Shown piece after piece: positions 41,905-51,898 of a DNA stretch of 64,000 nucleotides. Below the pieces are notes generated by a model. That model made no database searches. It had not been told where the DNA came from and worked only from the letters and a program-made list of their open reading frames with translations. The position numbers and the translations under genes are program-made. Source of the DNA: JANQPX01 sp041398025 (GTDB lineage Bacteria; Pseudomonadota; Alphaproteobacteria; Geminicoccales; Geminicoccaceae); contig JAWKVM010000009.1 in the NCBI GenBank assembly GCA_041398025.1, positions 1 to 64,000 on the forward strand, read 5' to 3'. Every line of letters starts with the position of its first letter. Position 1 is the first letter of the stretch.

Positions 41905-42621
41905 TCAGTGGGCGGCGGCCTGCATCCAGTTGATGTAGACGCGTTCAGCGGCCGCATGGAAGGTCGGCATGCGCTCAGCACAGGCGGCGGCGAGACGTTC
42001 GGCGCCATCGGGCCCCATCGCCGCCATGAGGGCCTCCGCGTAGATCGGATCGCTGTTCCAATTGGCGATGGTGTCTTCTTCGACCTCGGTGTGGAACTGC
42101 ATCGAGAATGCCCGCCCGCCGACGCTCATCGCCTGCACCGCGCAGGCAGGCGAGGTGGCGAGGCATTCGGCGCCGGCGGGCAGCCGGGTCACCTCGGCGC
42201 CATGCCACTGAAGGCACGCGAAGCGCTCCTCCAGCCCGTCGAACAGCACGCCTGACGCGCCCGCCTCGGTCAGCTCCACGTCCATCACGCCGATCTCGGG
42301 CGTCTCTGCCTTGCCGCAGGCGCCGCCAAGCGCCTCGGCGAGCAGCTGGTGGCCGAGGCAAAGCCCGAAAAAGGGCATGCCCAGCACGCCGACCGCTTCC
42401 CGGATCAGCGCCTTTTCGCCGTCGAGCCAGGGATAAAGGTCGGTCTGCCAGACATCCATCGGCCCGCCCATCACCCATAGGGCGTCGTAGCCGTCGAGCG
42501 GGGGCGGCGTCTCGCCCTGATCGAGCTGAACCGGGGTCCAGCGATGGCCGTCCTCCGCCAGGAAGCGGCGGAACACGCCTGGATGCTCCAGCACCATATG
42601 CTGCAGGACGAGGATGTTCAT
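41905..42621 (-). CDS. class I glutamine amidotransferase-like protein
   Basis: A 238-residue stand-alone GATase1 protein. Nucleophile Cys is in FFGLCLGHQLLAEALGG (about residues 83-99) and the His/Glu pair is in MQFHTEVEEDTI. Such stand-alone proteins can be glutamine- or gamma-glutamyl-hydrolases; this one follows tmm after 46 bp. In methylamine metabolism gamma-glutamyl amides are intermediates, so a gamma-glutamyl hydrolase role is conceivable but unproven. Confidence 0.85.
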   Translation of the reverse strand: MNILVLQHMVLEHPGVFRRFLAEDGHRWTPVQLDQGETPPPLDGYDALWVMGGPMDVWQTDLYPWLDGEKALIREAVGVLGMPFFGLCLGHQLLAEALGGACGKAETPEIGVMDVELTEAGASGVLFDGLEERFACLQWHGAEVTRLPAGAECLATSPACAVQAMSVGGRAFSMQFHTEVEEDTIANWNSDPIYAEALMAAMGPDGAERLAAACAERMPTFHAAAERVYINWMQAAAH

Positions 42622-42667
42622 GAGGTGCTTCTCTTCGCTGCCGCGACGATCGCGCCGGGGCCTAGTC

Positions 42668-44011
42668 TCAGCTCGTCCGGAGATAGGCCTCGAGCGAATC
42701 GTCGAGCGCATCGACCCATGGCGTGTGGTGCGCGGGCGCCATGGTGCCGGTCATGGGCGAGACGTAGCCGTTGTCGCGGAAGCCCATGATCGCCTGCTTC
42801 TTGTGCTTCTTCCACTGGAAGAACGCCTCGTTGGCGGCATCGACGTCGAAGCTCGGATAGTCGGTCTCGGCGATCAGCTCCTTGACATAGTCGCCCTGGT
42901 AGCGGATCGCGGCGTAATCGTCCTCGCCGGCGTCCTCCCGCGCGACCCGGTCCTCGACGTCGGCCTGCATCGCGGCTTTGTCCGGCAAGGCGATCTTGCC
43001 CATGATCACGTCGCGCGCCCACCAGGCCTGGGCGTCGAACATGTTGAAGGTGTACCACTGGTCCTGCATGCCGAGATAGAAGAGCCTCGGATTGCTGACC
43101 CAGGCGACACCCTTGTAGAGATCGGCGGTGGCGAGGCGGTTGGCGGTGCGCAGCTTCAGATCCTCGGCCATGAACGGGAAGTGGTGCAGATAGCCGGTGC
43201 AGAGGATGATGGCGTCGACATCCGCGGTCGAGCCGTCCTTGAAGGTGGCGGTCCTGCCCTCGACCTTCTCGAGCAGCGGCACCTCCCTCCAGTTGTCCGG
43301 CCATTTGTAGCCCATGGGTGCCGTGCGGTGGCTGACGGTCACCGATCTGCAGCCATATTTCCAGCATTGCGAGCCGATGTCCTCGGCCGAGTAGCTGGTG
43401 CCGATGATCAGGATGTCCTTGTCCTTGAACTCCAGCGCGTCGCGGAAGTCGTGGGCATGCAGCACGCGGCCGGGATAGTTCCGGAAGCCCGGGAACTCCG
43501 GCACGTTCGGCGTCGAGAAATGGCCGGTGGCGCAGATCACGTGGTCGTAGTCGCCGACCACCTCCCTGTCGTTGGCCAGATCCTGAACCACCACCCGGAA
43601 TTTTTCCGACTTGGGATCATAGTCCACGCGCCGGCACGCATGCCGGAACTTGATCCACTTGCGCACGCCGGCCTTCTCCACCCGGCCCTTGATGTAGTCG
43701 AACAGCACGGCACGCGGCGGGTAGGAGGCGATCGCCCGGCCGAAATGCTCGTCGAAGGTGTAGTCGGCGAATTCCAGGCCTTCCTTCGGGCCGTTGGACC
43801 AGAGATAGCGGTACATCGAGCAGTGCACGGGCTCGCCATATTCGTCGAGGCCGGTGCGCCAGGTGTAGTTCCAGAGCCCGCCCCAATCCGCCTGCTTCTC
43901 GAAGCAGTCGATCTCCGGGATGTCCTCGCCCTTGGCGGCGGCGGACTGGAAGGCGCGCAACTGGGCGAGACCTGAAGGACCGGCGCCGATGATGGCCACT
44001 TTCTTGGTCAC
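42668..44011 (-). CDS. tmm: trimethylamine monooxygenase
   Basis: Flavin-containing monooxygenase of 447 residues that N-oxygenates trimethylamine to TMAO using NADPH and O2. FAD motif GAGPSGLA (about residues 9-16), the Tmm-typical FEKQADWGGLWNYTWRTGLD, the FMO signature region FPGFRNYPGRVLHAHDF, the NADPH-binding IIGTSYSAEDIGSQ, and the C-terminal GFRDNGYVSPMTGTMAP all match Tmm-type enzymes closely. Length equals that of characterised Tmm. The presence of tdm and tmoXWV in the same locus confirms the call over general FMOs. Its promoter region carries an ATACCAA half-site shared with the GntR operator. Confidence 0.92.
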   Translation of the reverse strand: MTKKVAIIGAGPSGLAQLRAFQSAAAKGEDIPEIDCFEKQADWGGLWNYTWRTGLDEYGEPVHCSMYRYLWSNGPKEGLEFADYTFDEHFGRAIASYPPRAVLFDYIKGRVEKAGVRKWIKFRHACRRVDYDPKSEKFRVVVQDLANDREVVGDYDHVICATGHFSTPNVPEFPGFRNYPGRVLHAHDFRDALEFKDKDILIIGTSYSAEDIGSQCWKYGCRSVTVSHRTAPMGYKWPDNWREVPLLEKVEGRTATFKDGSTADVDAIILCTGYLHHFPFMAEDLKLRTANRLATADLYKGVAWVSNPRLFYLGMQDQWYTFNMFDAQAWWARDVIMGKIALPDKAAMQADVEDRVAREDAGEDDYAAIRYQGDYVKELIAETDYPSFDVDAANEAFFQWKKHKKQAIMGFRDNGYVSPMTGTMAPAHHTPWVDALDDSLEAYLRTS

Positions 44012-44373
44012 GAAATTCCCTCCCTCGTCGAGACATTGGTCCTGGCCGGACTATACCAATTTACCGAATGCTGCCTCAATTCCGGCCCGGTCACAACCGA
44101 TTTATCACCATTTGCTGTTGCCAAGCCCGCCTGCAGGATGAAAGATACCTTCACTTGGTGTCGCGATTCAAATTGGCTCAATATTGGTTTAAGCCACTCT
44201 TCCCGCCGCCGGACCGGCCGAAAGGGCCTTCGGGACGTCGGAAGATCGGAGTGGCGCCGACATTCGCGGACGCGGCCGGGGCTGCCAGGGGCTGCCGCTG
44301 TGCCCGCGAATATCGGTCATGAGCAGAACCAAAGGCCGGCGTCGCCGGCTGAATCAAAGGGAGAACAAACGCC
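44012..44373. promoter_or_regulatory. tmm-HAAT divergent promoter region
   Basis: A 362-bp spacer, AT-rich for this genome between 44,050 and 44,200. TATACCAAT at 44052-44060 repeats the core of the inverted repeat at 41135-41181, and ATTGGTTTA at 44183-44191 repeats a sequence at 41185-41193. Both suggest control by the same GntR protein. No gene is seen in it. Confidence 0.5.
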
Positions 44374-45675
44374 ATGCTCGCGCGATTCTTCATGAGCGGC
44401 CTGAACCGCCGGAAATTCATGGCCTCGACCGCTGCCATCGCCGGCGGCGGCGTGCTGGCGAGTTCGCTGCCCGGACGGGCGCTGGCCCAGGGCGAGGCGA
44501 TCAAGATCGGCTTTCTCGCCCCCCTCACCGGACCGGTCGCCGCCTGGGGCAAGCCCGGTCTCGACGGCTGTCAGATCTGGGCGGAGCGCGTGAACGCCGA
44601 GGGCGGCGTCAAGCTCGCGGACGGCGAGCACCCGATCGAGTTCGTCGGCTACGACGAGGAGTACGATCCCGCCAAGGCGCGCACCGGCGCCACCAAGCTG
44701 ATTCGCGAGGACGGCGTCAAGTTCATCATGATGCTCGGCGGCGACCCCTGGCCGGGCGCCCAGCCGGTCGCCGACAAGACCGGCATGCTGTTCTCGACCC
44801 TTCTGCCCTCGGACCTGTCGCCGGACACTGGCACCCTCGTCGCCCCGGCTGAAGTGCATCCGGTCTACAATGTCACCGGCGTCGAATGGCTCGCCGAGAA
44901 CAAGCCCGAGCTCAAGACTGCCGTGATGTGCGCCCAGGATGACGCGCTCGGCCTCCCCTCGGTCGCGACCTATCTCGCCGCCTTCGAGGCGGCCGGCATC
45001 GAGATGCTCGCCGAGCCGCAGCTGTTCGATCCGGCGACCACCGATTTCGCGCCCGTAGTCACCAAGCTGATCGCCGACAACCCGGATATCGTCTGCCTCG
45101 ATACCTGCTATTCCGACTATGTCCACCCGATCTGCGAGCAGCTGTTCCAGCAGGGCTACACCGGCCAGGTGATCTCCTGCACCGCGGATTTCTACGACCA
45201 GATCATCGCCAAGACCTCGAAGGAATGGATGGAAGGCTTCATCTTCCAGTTCCCGGATTTCGACGACCCGGCGCTCAACGACCCGAGCATCAACTTCCAT
45301 GATCCCAACGGCTTCTACGCCGCCTACAACGAGCGCCATCCCGGCGAGTGGGGTGCGGTGAGCTGGGAATATGCCTCGATCATGGACCTCTGGAAGGCGG
45401 CCGCGGAAAAGGCGGGCTCGGCCGAGCCAGACGCGGTGCTGACAGCCATGCTCGAAGGCGGCAAGGGCGCCCATGCCTTCGGCGAAGCCGACTGGTGGGG
45501 CGAGGACCTCTTCGGCATCGACCACGCCCTGGTCGGCAACTGGCCGGTGGTCGCCATCGAGGACGGCAAGGCGCGCATCAAGGGCATGAAGTCGATCCCC
45601 GAATGGTACGCCAAGCACGGCGATCTCTTGAAGAAGCACATGGAGGCCTACGGCCAAATGTACACCCAGCGCTAG
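44374..45675 (+). CDS. HAAT/LivK-type ABC substrate-binding protein (Tat-exported)
   Basis: A 433-residue periplasmic binding protein of the hydrophobic amino acid uptake family. The N-terminus has a twin-arginine-like signal (LNRRKFMASTAAIAGGG, cleavage after about residue 38). The Peripla_BP_6 fold begins at IKIGFLAPLTGPVAAWG. GGGAGA precedes the ATG. It is divergent from tmm and heads a five-gene transporter. The ligand is not given by sequence: amides, urea, branched-chain amino acids and others occur in this family. The locus suggests a methylated or small nitrogen compound. Confidence 0.88.
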   Translation: MLARFFMSGLNRRKFMASTAAIAGGGVLASSLPGRALAQGEAIKIGFLAPLTGPVAAWGKPGLDGCQIWAERVNAEGGVKLADGEHPIEFVGYDEEYDPAKARTGATKLIREDGVKFIMMLGGDPWPGAQPVADKTGMLFSTLLPSDLSPDTGTLVAPAEVHPVYNVTGVEWLAENKPELKTAVMCAQDDALGLPSVATYLAAFEAAGIEMLAEPQLFDPATTDFAPVVTKLIADNPDIVCLDTCYSDYVHPICEQLFQQGYTGQVISCTADFYDQIIAKTSKEWMEGFIFQFPDFDDPALNDPSINFHDPNGFYAAYNERHPGEWGAVSWEYASIMDLWKAAAEKAGSAEPDAVLTAMLEGGKGAHAFGEADWWGEDLFGIDHALVGNWPVVAIEDGKARIKGMKSIPEWYAKHGDLLKKHMEAYGQMYTQR

Positions 45676-45810
45676 TGGCGTGGCCACCTCATGGACTTTG
45701 ACCGTCATGGCCTGGGGTGACGGTTTGCGCCCAAGTTTTAAAAACGCCCTGATGGAACAGACGCTTGGAGTCTTGGGCCGCGACAGCGTAAAGCCACTGG
45801 GGCTACCCAG

Positions 45811-45832
45811 GCCACTGGGGCCGCCCAGTGGC
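45811..45832 (+). promoter_or_regulatory. hairpin covering the livH-type start codon
   Basis: Perfect 9-bp stem GCCACTGGG / CCCAGTGGC (45811-45819, 45824-45832) with a 4-nt loop. The GTG start of the permease (45828-45830) lies inside the right arm. A second copy of GCCACTGGGGC occurs at 45793-45803, so the left arm can be replaced by an upstream copy. No U-tract follows. Confidence 0.6.
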
Positions 45833-46697
45833 TGAGCTGCTGGCCCAGACTGCGGTCAACGCGCTCTATGCCGCGAGCTACATTTCGCTGATCGCGGTCG
45901 GGCTGGTGCTGATCTTCGGCGTCATGGGCGTGATCAACTTTGCCCATGGCGAACTCTACATGGCCGGCGCCTATGCCGTGGTCGCGCTCTACGCCGACAG
46001 CGGCATGCCCTTCCTGGTCGCGGTCGCGGCGGGCGTGCTGTTCGTTGGCGTGCTCGGCCTGTTGATGGAGCAGACGCTGTTTCGGCCACTCCGAGAAAAT
46101 CCGCTCGGCGGGCTGGTGGCCTCGATCGGCTTTCTCCTGATCCTGCAGTCGCTCGCGGCGATGGGCTTCGGCGTCAGGATGGAGCACATCCCGCCGGTGA
46201 CCCAGGAGGTGATCGCCTTTTCCGATCGGGTGCGCCTGCCGCTCGCCCGGCTCTACGTCATCCTCGCTGCGGTAGCGCTGCTCGCCGCGCTTTGGTTCTT
46301 CCTGAAACGCACCCGCTTCGGCTGGGCGCTGCGCGCGTCCGCCCAGGACGCCGAGGCCGCGGCGCTGCAGGGCATCTCGATCAACCAGACCGCGCGCATC
46401 GCCATGTTCATCGGCGCGGCACTGGCGGGCGTCGCCGGCGCGCTCACCGCTCCCTTGGTCTCGGTCAACCCGCATATGGGCCATTCGGTGATCGTCACCG
46501 CCTTCATCGTGATCATCGTCGGCGGCGTCGGCTCGCTCGAGGGCGCTGTCCTCGCCTCGGTCATCTACGCCTTCGTGCACACCACCGTGACCACCTTCTC
46601 CGACGGCGTCATCGCCGACATCGTCGGCCTCTCGCTGATGCTGGTGGTGCTGATCGTGAAGCCCACCGGTCTGTTCGGGACGGCGGACCGTGCTTAG
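45828..46697 (+). CDS. livH: branched-chain-type ABC transporter permease LivH
   Basis: A 289-residue membrane permease with eight segments. LivH features are LIFGVMGVINFAHGELYMAGAY near the N-terminus, ALRASAQDAEAAALQGI in the cytoplasmic loop and IVIIVGGVGSLEGAVLAS near the end. The GTG start is buried in a stem-loop and has no obvious Shine-Dalgarno, 152 bp after the binding protein gene. It overlaps livM by eight bases. Confidence 0.9.
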   Translation: MAELLAQTAVNALYAASYISLIAVGLVLIFGVMGVINFAHGELYMAGAYAVVALYADSGMPFLVAVAAGVLFVGVLGLLMEQTLFRPLRENPLGGLVASIGFLLILQSLAAMGFGVRMEHIPPVTQEVIAFSDRVRLPLARLYVILAAVALLAALWFFLKRTRFGWALRASAQDAEAAALQGISINQTARIAMFIGAALAGVAGALTAPLVSVNPHMGHSVIVTAFIVIIVGGVGSLEGAVLASVIYAFVHTTVTTFSDGVIADIVGLSLMLVVLIVKPTGLFGTADRA

Positions 46698-47646
46698 GGC
46701 GGCGCTCTGGTTGCTCCTCGCCGCCGGCCTGATCCTGCTGCCCCATGGGCTGAGCTTCTCTCAGCAGGAGATCCTGGTCCTCCTGACCTTCGACATTCTG
46801 CTGGTCGCCTCCTACCGCCTCCTGACGCTCACCGGCGAATGGTCCCTCGGCCATGCGGTCAGCATGGGCGTGGGCGCCTATGCGTCCGCCCTGTTCGCCA
46901 AGCATTTCGGTCTGTTCGTGCCGCTCTCCATGCTGCTCGGCGCGCTCGCCGCCGCCCTGGTCGCGGCCGTGCTCAGCATCCCGCTGTTTCGCATGAAGGG
47001 TTTCTATTTCCTGATCGGCAGCTTCGCCGCCGGCGAGATCATCCGGCTGCTCTGGAAACGTTTTCGCGATCCGTTCGGCGGGCCGAAGGGCATCAAGAGC
47101 ATCGATCCCATGCCGGATTTTTCGATCGGCTTCTACGACTTCGATTTCTTCGAGCCCGTCAGCTACTATTACTTCTCAGCCATCGTGGTCGCGCTCAGCC
47201 TCTGGGCGCTCTGGCGGATCGAGCGCTCGCTGGTCGGCCTCACCTTCCACGCGGTCCACTGGCAGGACACGCTCGCCCAGTCCGCCGGCGTCGACGTGCG
47301 CAGCTACCGCACCCAGGCCTTCGTGATCGCGAGCGGCTTCGCCGGCCTCGCGGGCGCGCTGCTCGCCCACTATATCGGCACGGTCAATCCCGGCAGCTTC
47401 GACATTGAGGTGATGGTCTACGTCCTGACCTGGGCGATCGTCGGCGGCACCACCACCTTCTACGGTCCGATCCTCGGCTGCGTCGCGCTGACCATCCTGA
47501 ACGAGGTGGTGCTGCGCGATCTCGGCTTCGAGCAGGCCCGCCCGATGATCTACGGCCTGCTGCTGATCCTCTCGGTCCTGTTCCTGCCCGGCGGCCTGGA
47601 AAGCCTGGTGCCGAAGCTCGCCTTCTGGCGAAGGGCGCCGGCATGA
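46690..47646 (+). CDS. livM: branched-chain-type ABC transporter permease LivM
   Basis: A 318-residue permease, partner of LivH. Motifs: LTGEWSLGHAVSMGVGAYAS, FRMKGFYFLIGSFAAGEIIR and the cytoplasmic-loop segment SAGVDVRSYRTQAFVIASGF. The GTG start (46690) lies inside the end of livH, and its stop overlaps the livG ATG (ATGA), so translation is coupled. Confidence 0.9.
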   Translation: MLRAALWLLLAAGLILLPHGLSFSQQEILVLLTFDILLVASYRLLTLTGEWSLGHAVSMGVGAYASALFAKHFGLFVPLSMLLGALAAALVAAVLSIPLFRMKGFYFLIGSFAAGEIIRLLWKRFRDPFGGPKGIKSIDPMPDFSIGFYDFDFFEPVSYYYFSAIVVALSLWALWRIERSLVGLTFHAVHWQDTLAQSAGVDVRSYRTQAFVIASGFAGLAGALLAHYIGTVNPGSFDIEVMVYVLTWAIVGGTTTFYGPILGCVALTILNEVVLRDLGFEQARPMIYGLLLILSVLFLPGGLESLVPKLAFWRRAPA

Positions 47647-48410
47647 CGGCGATCCTGGAGATCGACAGCCTCACCATGCGCTTCGGCGGCCTGGTCGCGG
47701 TCGATCAGCTCAGCTTCGCGGTCGAGGAAGGGGCGATCCACGGGCTGATCGGCCCGAACGGCGCCGGCAAGACCACCACCTTCAACGCCATCTCCGGCTT
47801 CTACAAGCCATCCGCAGGGGCAGTGCGCCTGCGCGGCAAGGCGATCTCCGGGCTGCCGATGCATCAGGTGGCGCGCCGGGGCCTGGTGCGCACCTTCCAG
47901 CATTCGACCCTGTTCGCCGAGATGAGCGTTCTCGACAACGCGCTGATCGGCACCCACCGCGCCTTCCGCCCGAGCCTGCTCGCCGCCATCGTCGGCGCCG
48001 ATCGCAGGCGGCGCATCGAGGCCGAACGCCGCGCCATGGAGGCGCTTGCCTTCTTCGATCTCGACCGCATCGCCGACCAGCGCGCGGGCGATCTCGCCCA
48101 CGGCCATCAGCGCGCGCTCGGCATGGCGATCGCCTATGCCGCGCGGCCGGCGGTGATGCTGCTGGACGAGCCGTTCACCGGCATGAACCCCGAGGAAACC
48201 GGCCGGATGATGGCGATCACCGAGAAGCTGCGCGCCGACGGCGTGACCATCGTCATCGTCGAGCATGACATGAAGGCGATCATGGGGCTGTGCGATCGGA
48301 TCACCTGCATGAGCTTCGGCCGGCTGCTCGCCGAGGGCGGGCCTGCGGACATCCGAAGCGATCCCGCGGTCATCCAGGCCTATCTCGGCGGCACCAGCCA
48401 TGCTGCTTGA
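47643..48410 (+). CDS. livG: branched-chain-type ABC transporter ATPase LivG
   Basis: A 255-residue ATPase. Walker A GPNGAGKTT (about 36-44), the LivG-type LVRTFQHSTLFAEMSVLDNA Q-loop region, the signature (LAHGHQRALGMAIAYA, with HGHQ in place of the usual SGGQ/YGQQ) and Walker B VMLLDEPFTGMNPEE. Start overlaps livM by four bases. Its last codons are duplicated at the start of livF. Confidence 0.9.
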   Translation: MTAILEIDSLTMRFGGLVAVDQLSFAVEEGAIHGLIGPNGAGKTTTFNAISGFYKPSAGAVRLRGKAISGLPMHQVARRGLVRTFQHSTLFAEMSVLDNALIGTHRAFRPSLLAAIVGADRRRRIEAERRAMEALAFFDLDRIADQRAGDLAHGHQRALGMAIAYAARPAVMLLDEPFTGMNPEETGRMMAITEKLRADGVTIVIVEHDMKAIMGLCDRITCMSFGRLLAEGGPADIRSDPAVIQAYLGGTSHAA

Positions 48411-48418
48411 GGTGCCCC

Positions 48419-48430
<12 letters not shown>
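48398..48430 (+). repeat. 14-bp direct repeat at the livG/livF junction
   Basis: CCATGCTGCTTGAG occurs at 48398-48411 and again at 48417-48430, a 19-bp period. The first copy holds the last codons and stop of livG; the second makes the start of livF (ATG at 48419). A small tandem duplication probably created or shifted the livF start. Confidence 0.8.
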
Positions 48431-49126
<696 letters not shown>

Positions 49127-49142
49127 CCGGAAGGACGTAGCG

Positions 49143-49724
49143 ATGCGCCAGGCGCTCGCCGCCGGCTGGCGACGCGTCGATCTCTGGTGGGAACGCCTCC
49201 AGGAAGATGGCAACGCAGCGCTGGCGGCGGGCCGGAAGAGAGAGGCGATCCAGGCCTTTCGCCTGGCGCATTTGATCTCGCGCTGGCTGTTCGACGCGAA
49301 CGATCCCAGGCGTGCCGCCGGCTACGCCAACGCTGCTTTCGCCGCCAGGCTTTCGGGCGCCGAGCGACGGGCCGAGCGTCACTATGCGAAAGCTCGCCGT
49401 CTCTGGGCAAACGCCCCGGCCTTCCTCGAAACCATGCAGATCCGTCCGCGCGCGCGCAGCTCGCTGTTTCATCTGCGCATGGAGGTGAAGCATTGGCAGA
49501 CCTACCAGGCCAACATGAAGACCCGGCTCAACAGGTTCCTCTCAGAGACTGAAGACGCGCTCGAAGCCCTCGCCAACCGAGAGCCCTCGCCGCACCGCCT
49601 CTACGCCCGCTGGCGGGGCGAGAAGCCTGCCGTCTTCGACGACACGCGCAAGCTTCTGTCTGCAAGCCTCCTCATTGCCTCAGAAGGCTCCGAGCCTGCC
49701 GACCTCACGGGTTTGTCCCCCTGA
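49143..49724 (+). CDS. TPR-like helical protein downstream of the HAAT genes
   Basis: A 193-residue helical protein I cannot name. Residues about 20-100 contain Ala-rich helix pairs of TPR type (AALAAGRKREAIQAFRLAHL, then AGYANAAFAARLSGAERRAE). The C-terminal half has a FHLRMEVKHWQTYQANMKTR helix. The ATG at 49143 lies 16 bp after livF with GGAAGGA upstream, so it is the last gene of the transporter operon. It may help organise or regulate the methylamine enzymes; no evidence beyond position. Confidence 0.7.
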   Translation: MRQALAAGWRRVDLWWERLQEDGNAALAAGRKREAIQAFRLAHLISRWLFDANDPRRAAGYANAAFAARLSGAERRAERHYAKARRLWANAPAFLETMQIRPRARSSLFHLRMEVKHWQTYQANMKTRLNRFLSETEDALEALANREPSPHRLYARWRGEKPAVFDDTRKLLSASLLIASEGSEPADLTGLSP

Positions 49725-49827
49725 GCGCCGCCGGCTTGCCGACCGGCATCAACGGCCATTCCTATGGAACCGTCAATCAGCCTTTGCTCTCAGGGTGTTA
49801 CTAATCTTTGGGGGAGCGAATCGCGAA

Positions 49828-49902
49828 TGGTATCCCCAACGGGAATCGAACCCGTGTCTTCACCTTGAAAGGGTGATGTCCTAACCGCTAGACGATGGGG
49901 AC
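49828..49902 (-). tRNA. tRNA-Glu (anticodon UUC)
   Basis: Read leftward from 49902 the sequence folds as a tRNA: acceptor GTCCCCA with TGGGGAT, D-arm around TCTAGCGGTTAGGA, anticodon loop CTTTCAA (anticodon TTC), TPsiC arm ACGGGTTCGATTCCCGT, and an encoded CCA at 49830-49828. It lies 62 bp after recJ on the same strand. Confidence 0.97.
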
Positions 49903-49964
49903 GCCGTGCGTATGCATTTAAAGGGCGTCGCGGGCAAAATCAATAGGGTGGGTCGCGGCTGGGG

Positions 49965-51758
49965 TCAGGCTTTGGCGGCGTCGTCGATCTGGAAGCTGGG
50001 GCGGCGGCGGCCTTGCCAGCTGTCGATCTTGAGGCGACCGGCAAGATGCAGCGGGCGGTCGCCTGCGCACAGAAGTGCTTCGCCAACGGGCAGGTCGGCG
50101 ACCCGAAACGCGACAGCGCGTGCGCGTGCGCCCGCCGGGCCTGCGATCCAGGCGTCGATGTGGTTGTCGCCGATGCGACGGACATTGTGCAGGGTGGCGT
50201 TGCGGATCAGGAGGCGCGGCTCGGCATTGCCGCGGCCGAAGGGGGCGAGGCGCTCGAGGGCGTCGCCGAGGTCGGTGGTCAGGCTCTGAACCTCGAGATC
50301 GGCGTCGAGGAGGAGGTCCGGCGGCGGGGGCAGGCCGGGGCCCAGGGCTGATGTCATGCGTTCGGTCAGGAAGGCCCTGAAGGCGTCGATCCGCTCCGCC
50401 TCGATGCTCAGGCCTGCCGCCATGGGATGGCCGCCGCCCTTGGTCAGGAGGCCCTCCTGGCGGGCGGCGATGATGGCGGCGCCCAGGTCGAAGCCCTTGA
50501 TCGAGCGGCCGGATCCCTTGCCGGCCCCTCCCTCGATTCCAATGACGACGGCCGGGCGGTGATAGCGCTCGACCAGGCGCGACGCGACGATGCCGACCAC
50601 CCCCGGCGACCAGCCCTCCCCCGCCGCCACCATGACCGGTGCGCCGGTCAGCGCTGACTGAAGCTGGCGCTCGGCGGCGGCGAGCACGTCCTTCTCGATG
50701 CGCCGGCGCTCGTGGTTGAGGGCGTCGAGCTGGGCGGCGATGGTCTGCACGGTCGCCGGGTCCTCGTCGGTCAGGAGCCTGGCGCCGAGATCGGACTGGC
50801 CGGTGCGGCCGCCGGCGTTGATGCGCGGGCCGAGGACATAGCCGAACTGGCCTGCATTCGGTGCTTCGTCGAGCCGCGCCGCGGCGGCGAGCGCTGCCAG
50901 GCCGGGGTTCTTTTTTCGAGCGGCGACCGCGAGACCCTGGGCGACCAGGGCGCGGTTCAGGCCGGTGAGCGGCACCAGATCGCAGACCGTGCCGAGGGCG
51001 ACAAGATCCAGCCACTGCATGAGATCGGCGCCGGCCGGGAGACGGTCACGTTGGCGGAGACAGCGGTTGAGCGCGATCGAGAGCATGAAGGTGACGCCGA
51101 CCGCAGCGAGATCGCCGAGCGGACTTTCCTGGTCCAGGCGATTCGGGTTGATCAGGGCAAGCGCTTCCGGCAGGCGCTCTTCCGCGGCGTGGTGGTCGAC
51201 CACGATCACCTCGTGGCCAGCGCTTGCTGCTTGCTCCAAGGCCTCGAAGGCGGTGGTGCCGGAATCGAGTACCACGACCAGACGGCAGCCGCGTTCTTCC
51301 AGGCGTGCGAAGGCCTTGGGATTGGGACCGTAGCCTTCGTCCAGCCGGTCGGGAATATCGAAGGCGACGCTCGCCCCGAGCGCCCGCAAATGGCGGGTGA
51401 GCAGGGCGCAGGAGGTGGCGCCGTCGACGTCGTAGTCGGCGATGATGCCGATCGGCTCACCGTCCTCGACAGCAGCGGCCAGCCGTGCCGCCGCGTCGTC
51501 CATACCGATCAGGTGGGAGGGATCCGGCAGCAGATCGCGCAGCTTAGGCTCGAGAAACAGCGGGGCTGCCTCGATCCCGATCCCACGGCCGTTCAGAATA
51601 CGCCCGACGATCTCCGGCAGATCGAAACGCTGGCTGAGCGCAAGCGCCATGCCCTCGTCCACCGCCCGCAGCCGCCAGGCCCGCCCACTGCAAGACTCCT
51701 GCACCACCGGCTCCTCCGGCACGGCCAGTTCGTTGACTTGGCTCCGAGCGGCTTGCAT
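49965..51758 (-). CDS. recJ: single-stranded-DNA-specific exonuclease RecJ
   Basis: A 597-residue 5'-3' exonuclease of recombination and mismatch repair. The DHH motifs are visible: IIADYDVDGATSCALL (motif I), VVLDSGTTAFE, the VVDHHAAE motif (III), and in the C-terminal DHHA1 part GVVGIVASRLVERYHRPAVV and GGGHPMAAGLSIE. Length matches the alphaproteobacterial form. It follows glpX in the order aminotransferase-hom-glpX-recJ, common in this class. Confidence 0.95.
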   Translation of the reverse strand: MQAARSQVNELAVPEEPVVQESCSGRAWRLRAVDEGMALALSQRFDLPEIVGRILNGRGIGIEAAPLFLEPKLRDLLPDPSHLIGMDDAAARLAAAVEDGEPIGIIADYDVDGATSCALLTRHLRALGASVAFDIPDRLDEGYGPNPKAFARLEERGCRLVVVLDSGTTAFEALEQAASAGHEVIVVDHHAAEERLPEALALINPNRLDQESPLGDLAAVGVTFMLSIALNRCLRQRDRLPAGADLMQWLDLVALGTVCDLVPLTGLNRALVAQGLAVAARKKNPGLAALAAAARLDEAPNAGQFGYVLGPRINAGGRTGQSDLGARLLTDEDPATVQTIAAQLDALNHERRRIEKDVLAAAERQLQSALTGAPVMVAAGEGWSPGVVGIVASRLVERYHRPAVVIGIEGGAGKGSGRSIKGFDLGAAIIAARQEGLLTKGGGHPMAAGLSIEAERIDAFRAFLTERMTSALGPGLPPPPDLLLDADLEVQSLTTDLGDALERLAPFGRGNAEPRLLIRNATLHNVRRIGDNHIDAWIAGPAGARARAVAFRVADLPVGEALLCAGDRPLHLAGRLKIDSWQGRRRPSFQIDDAAKA

Positions 51759-51898
51759 CAGGCCGGCGGCTCCCTTCTCACTATGCTCCCAGGCTCAAGC
51801 GCCAAACCCGGCATCGACGTTCCGACCAAGCCGACCGCCCCACCCGTCAGGCCCAAGCGCCCCCAAACCAGTCTCAGGCAAGTCAAGCCCGGCGTGGC

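Noticed and set aside
49731..49750. Possible terminator after the TPR gene (GCCGG/CCGGC)
   Set aside because: Only five paired bases with an 8-nt loop and no U-tract.
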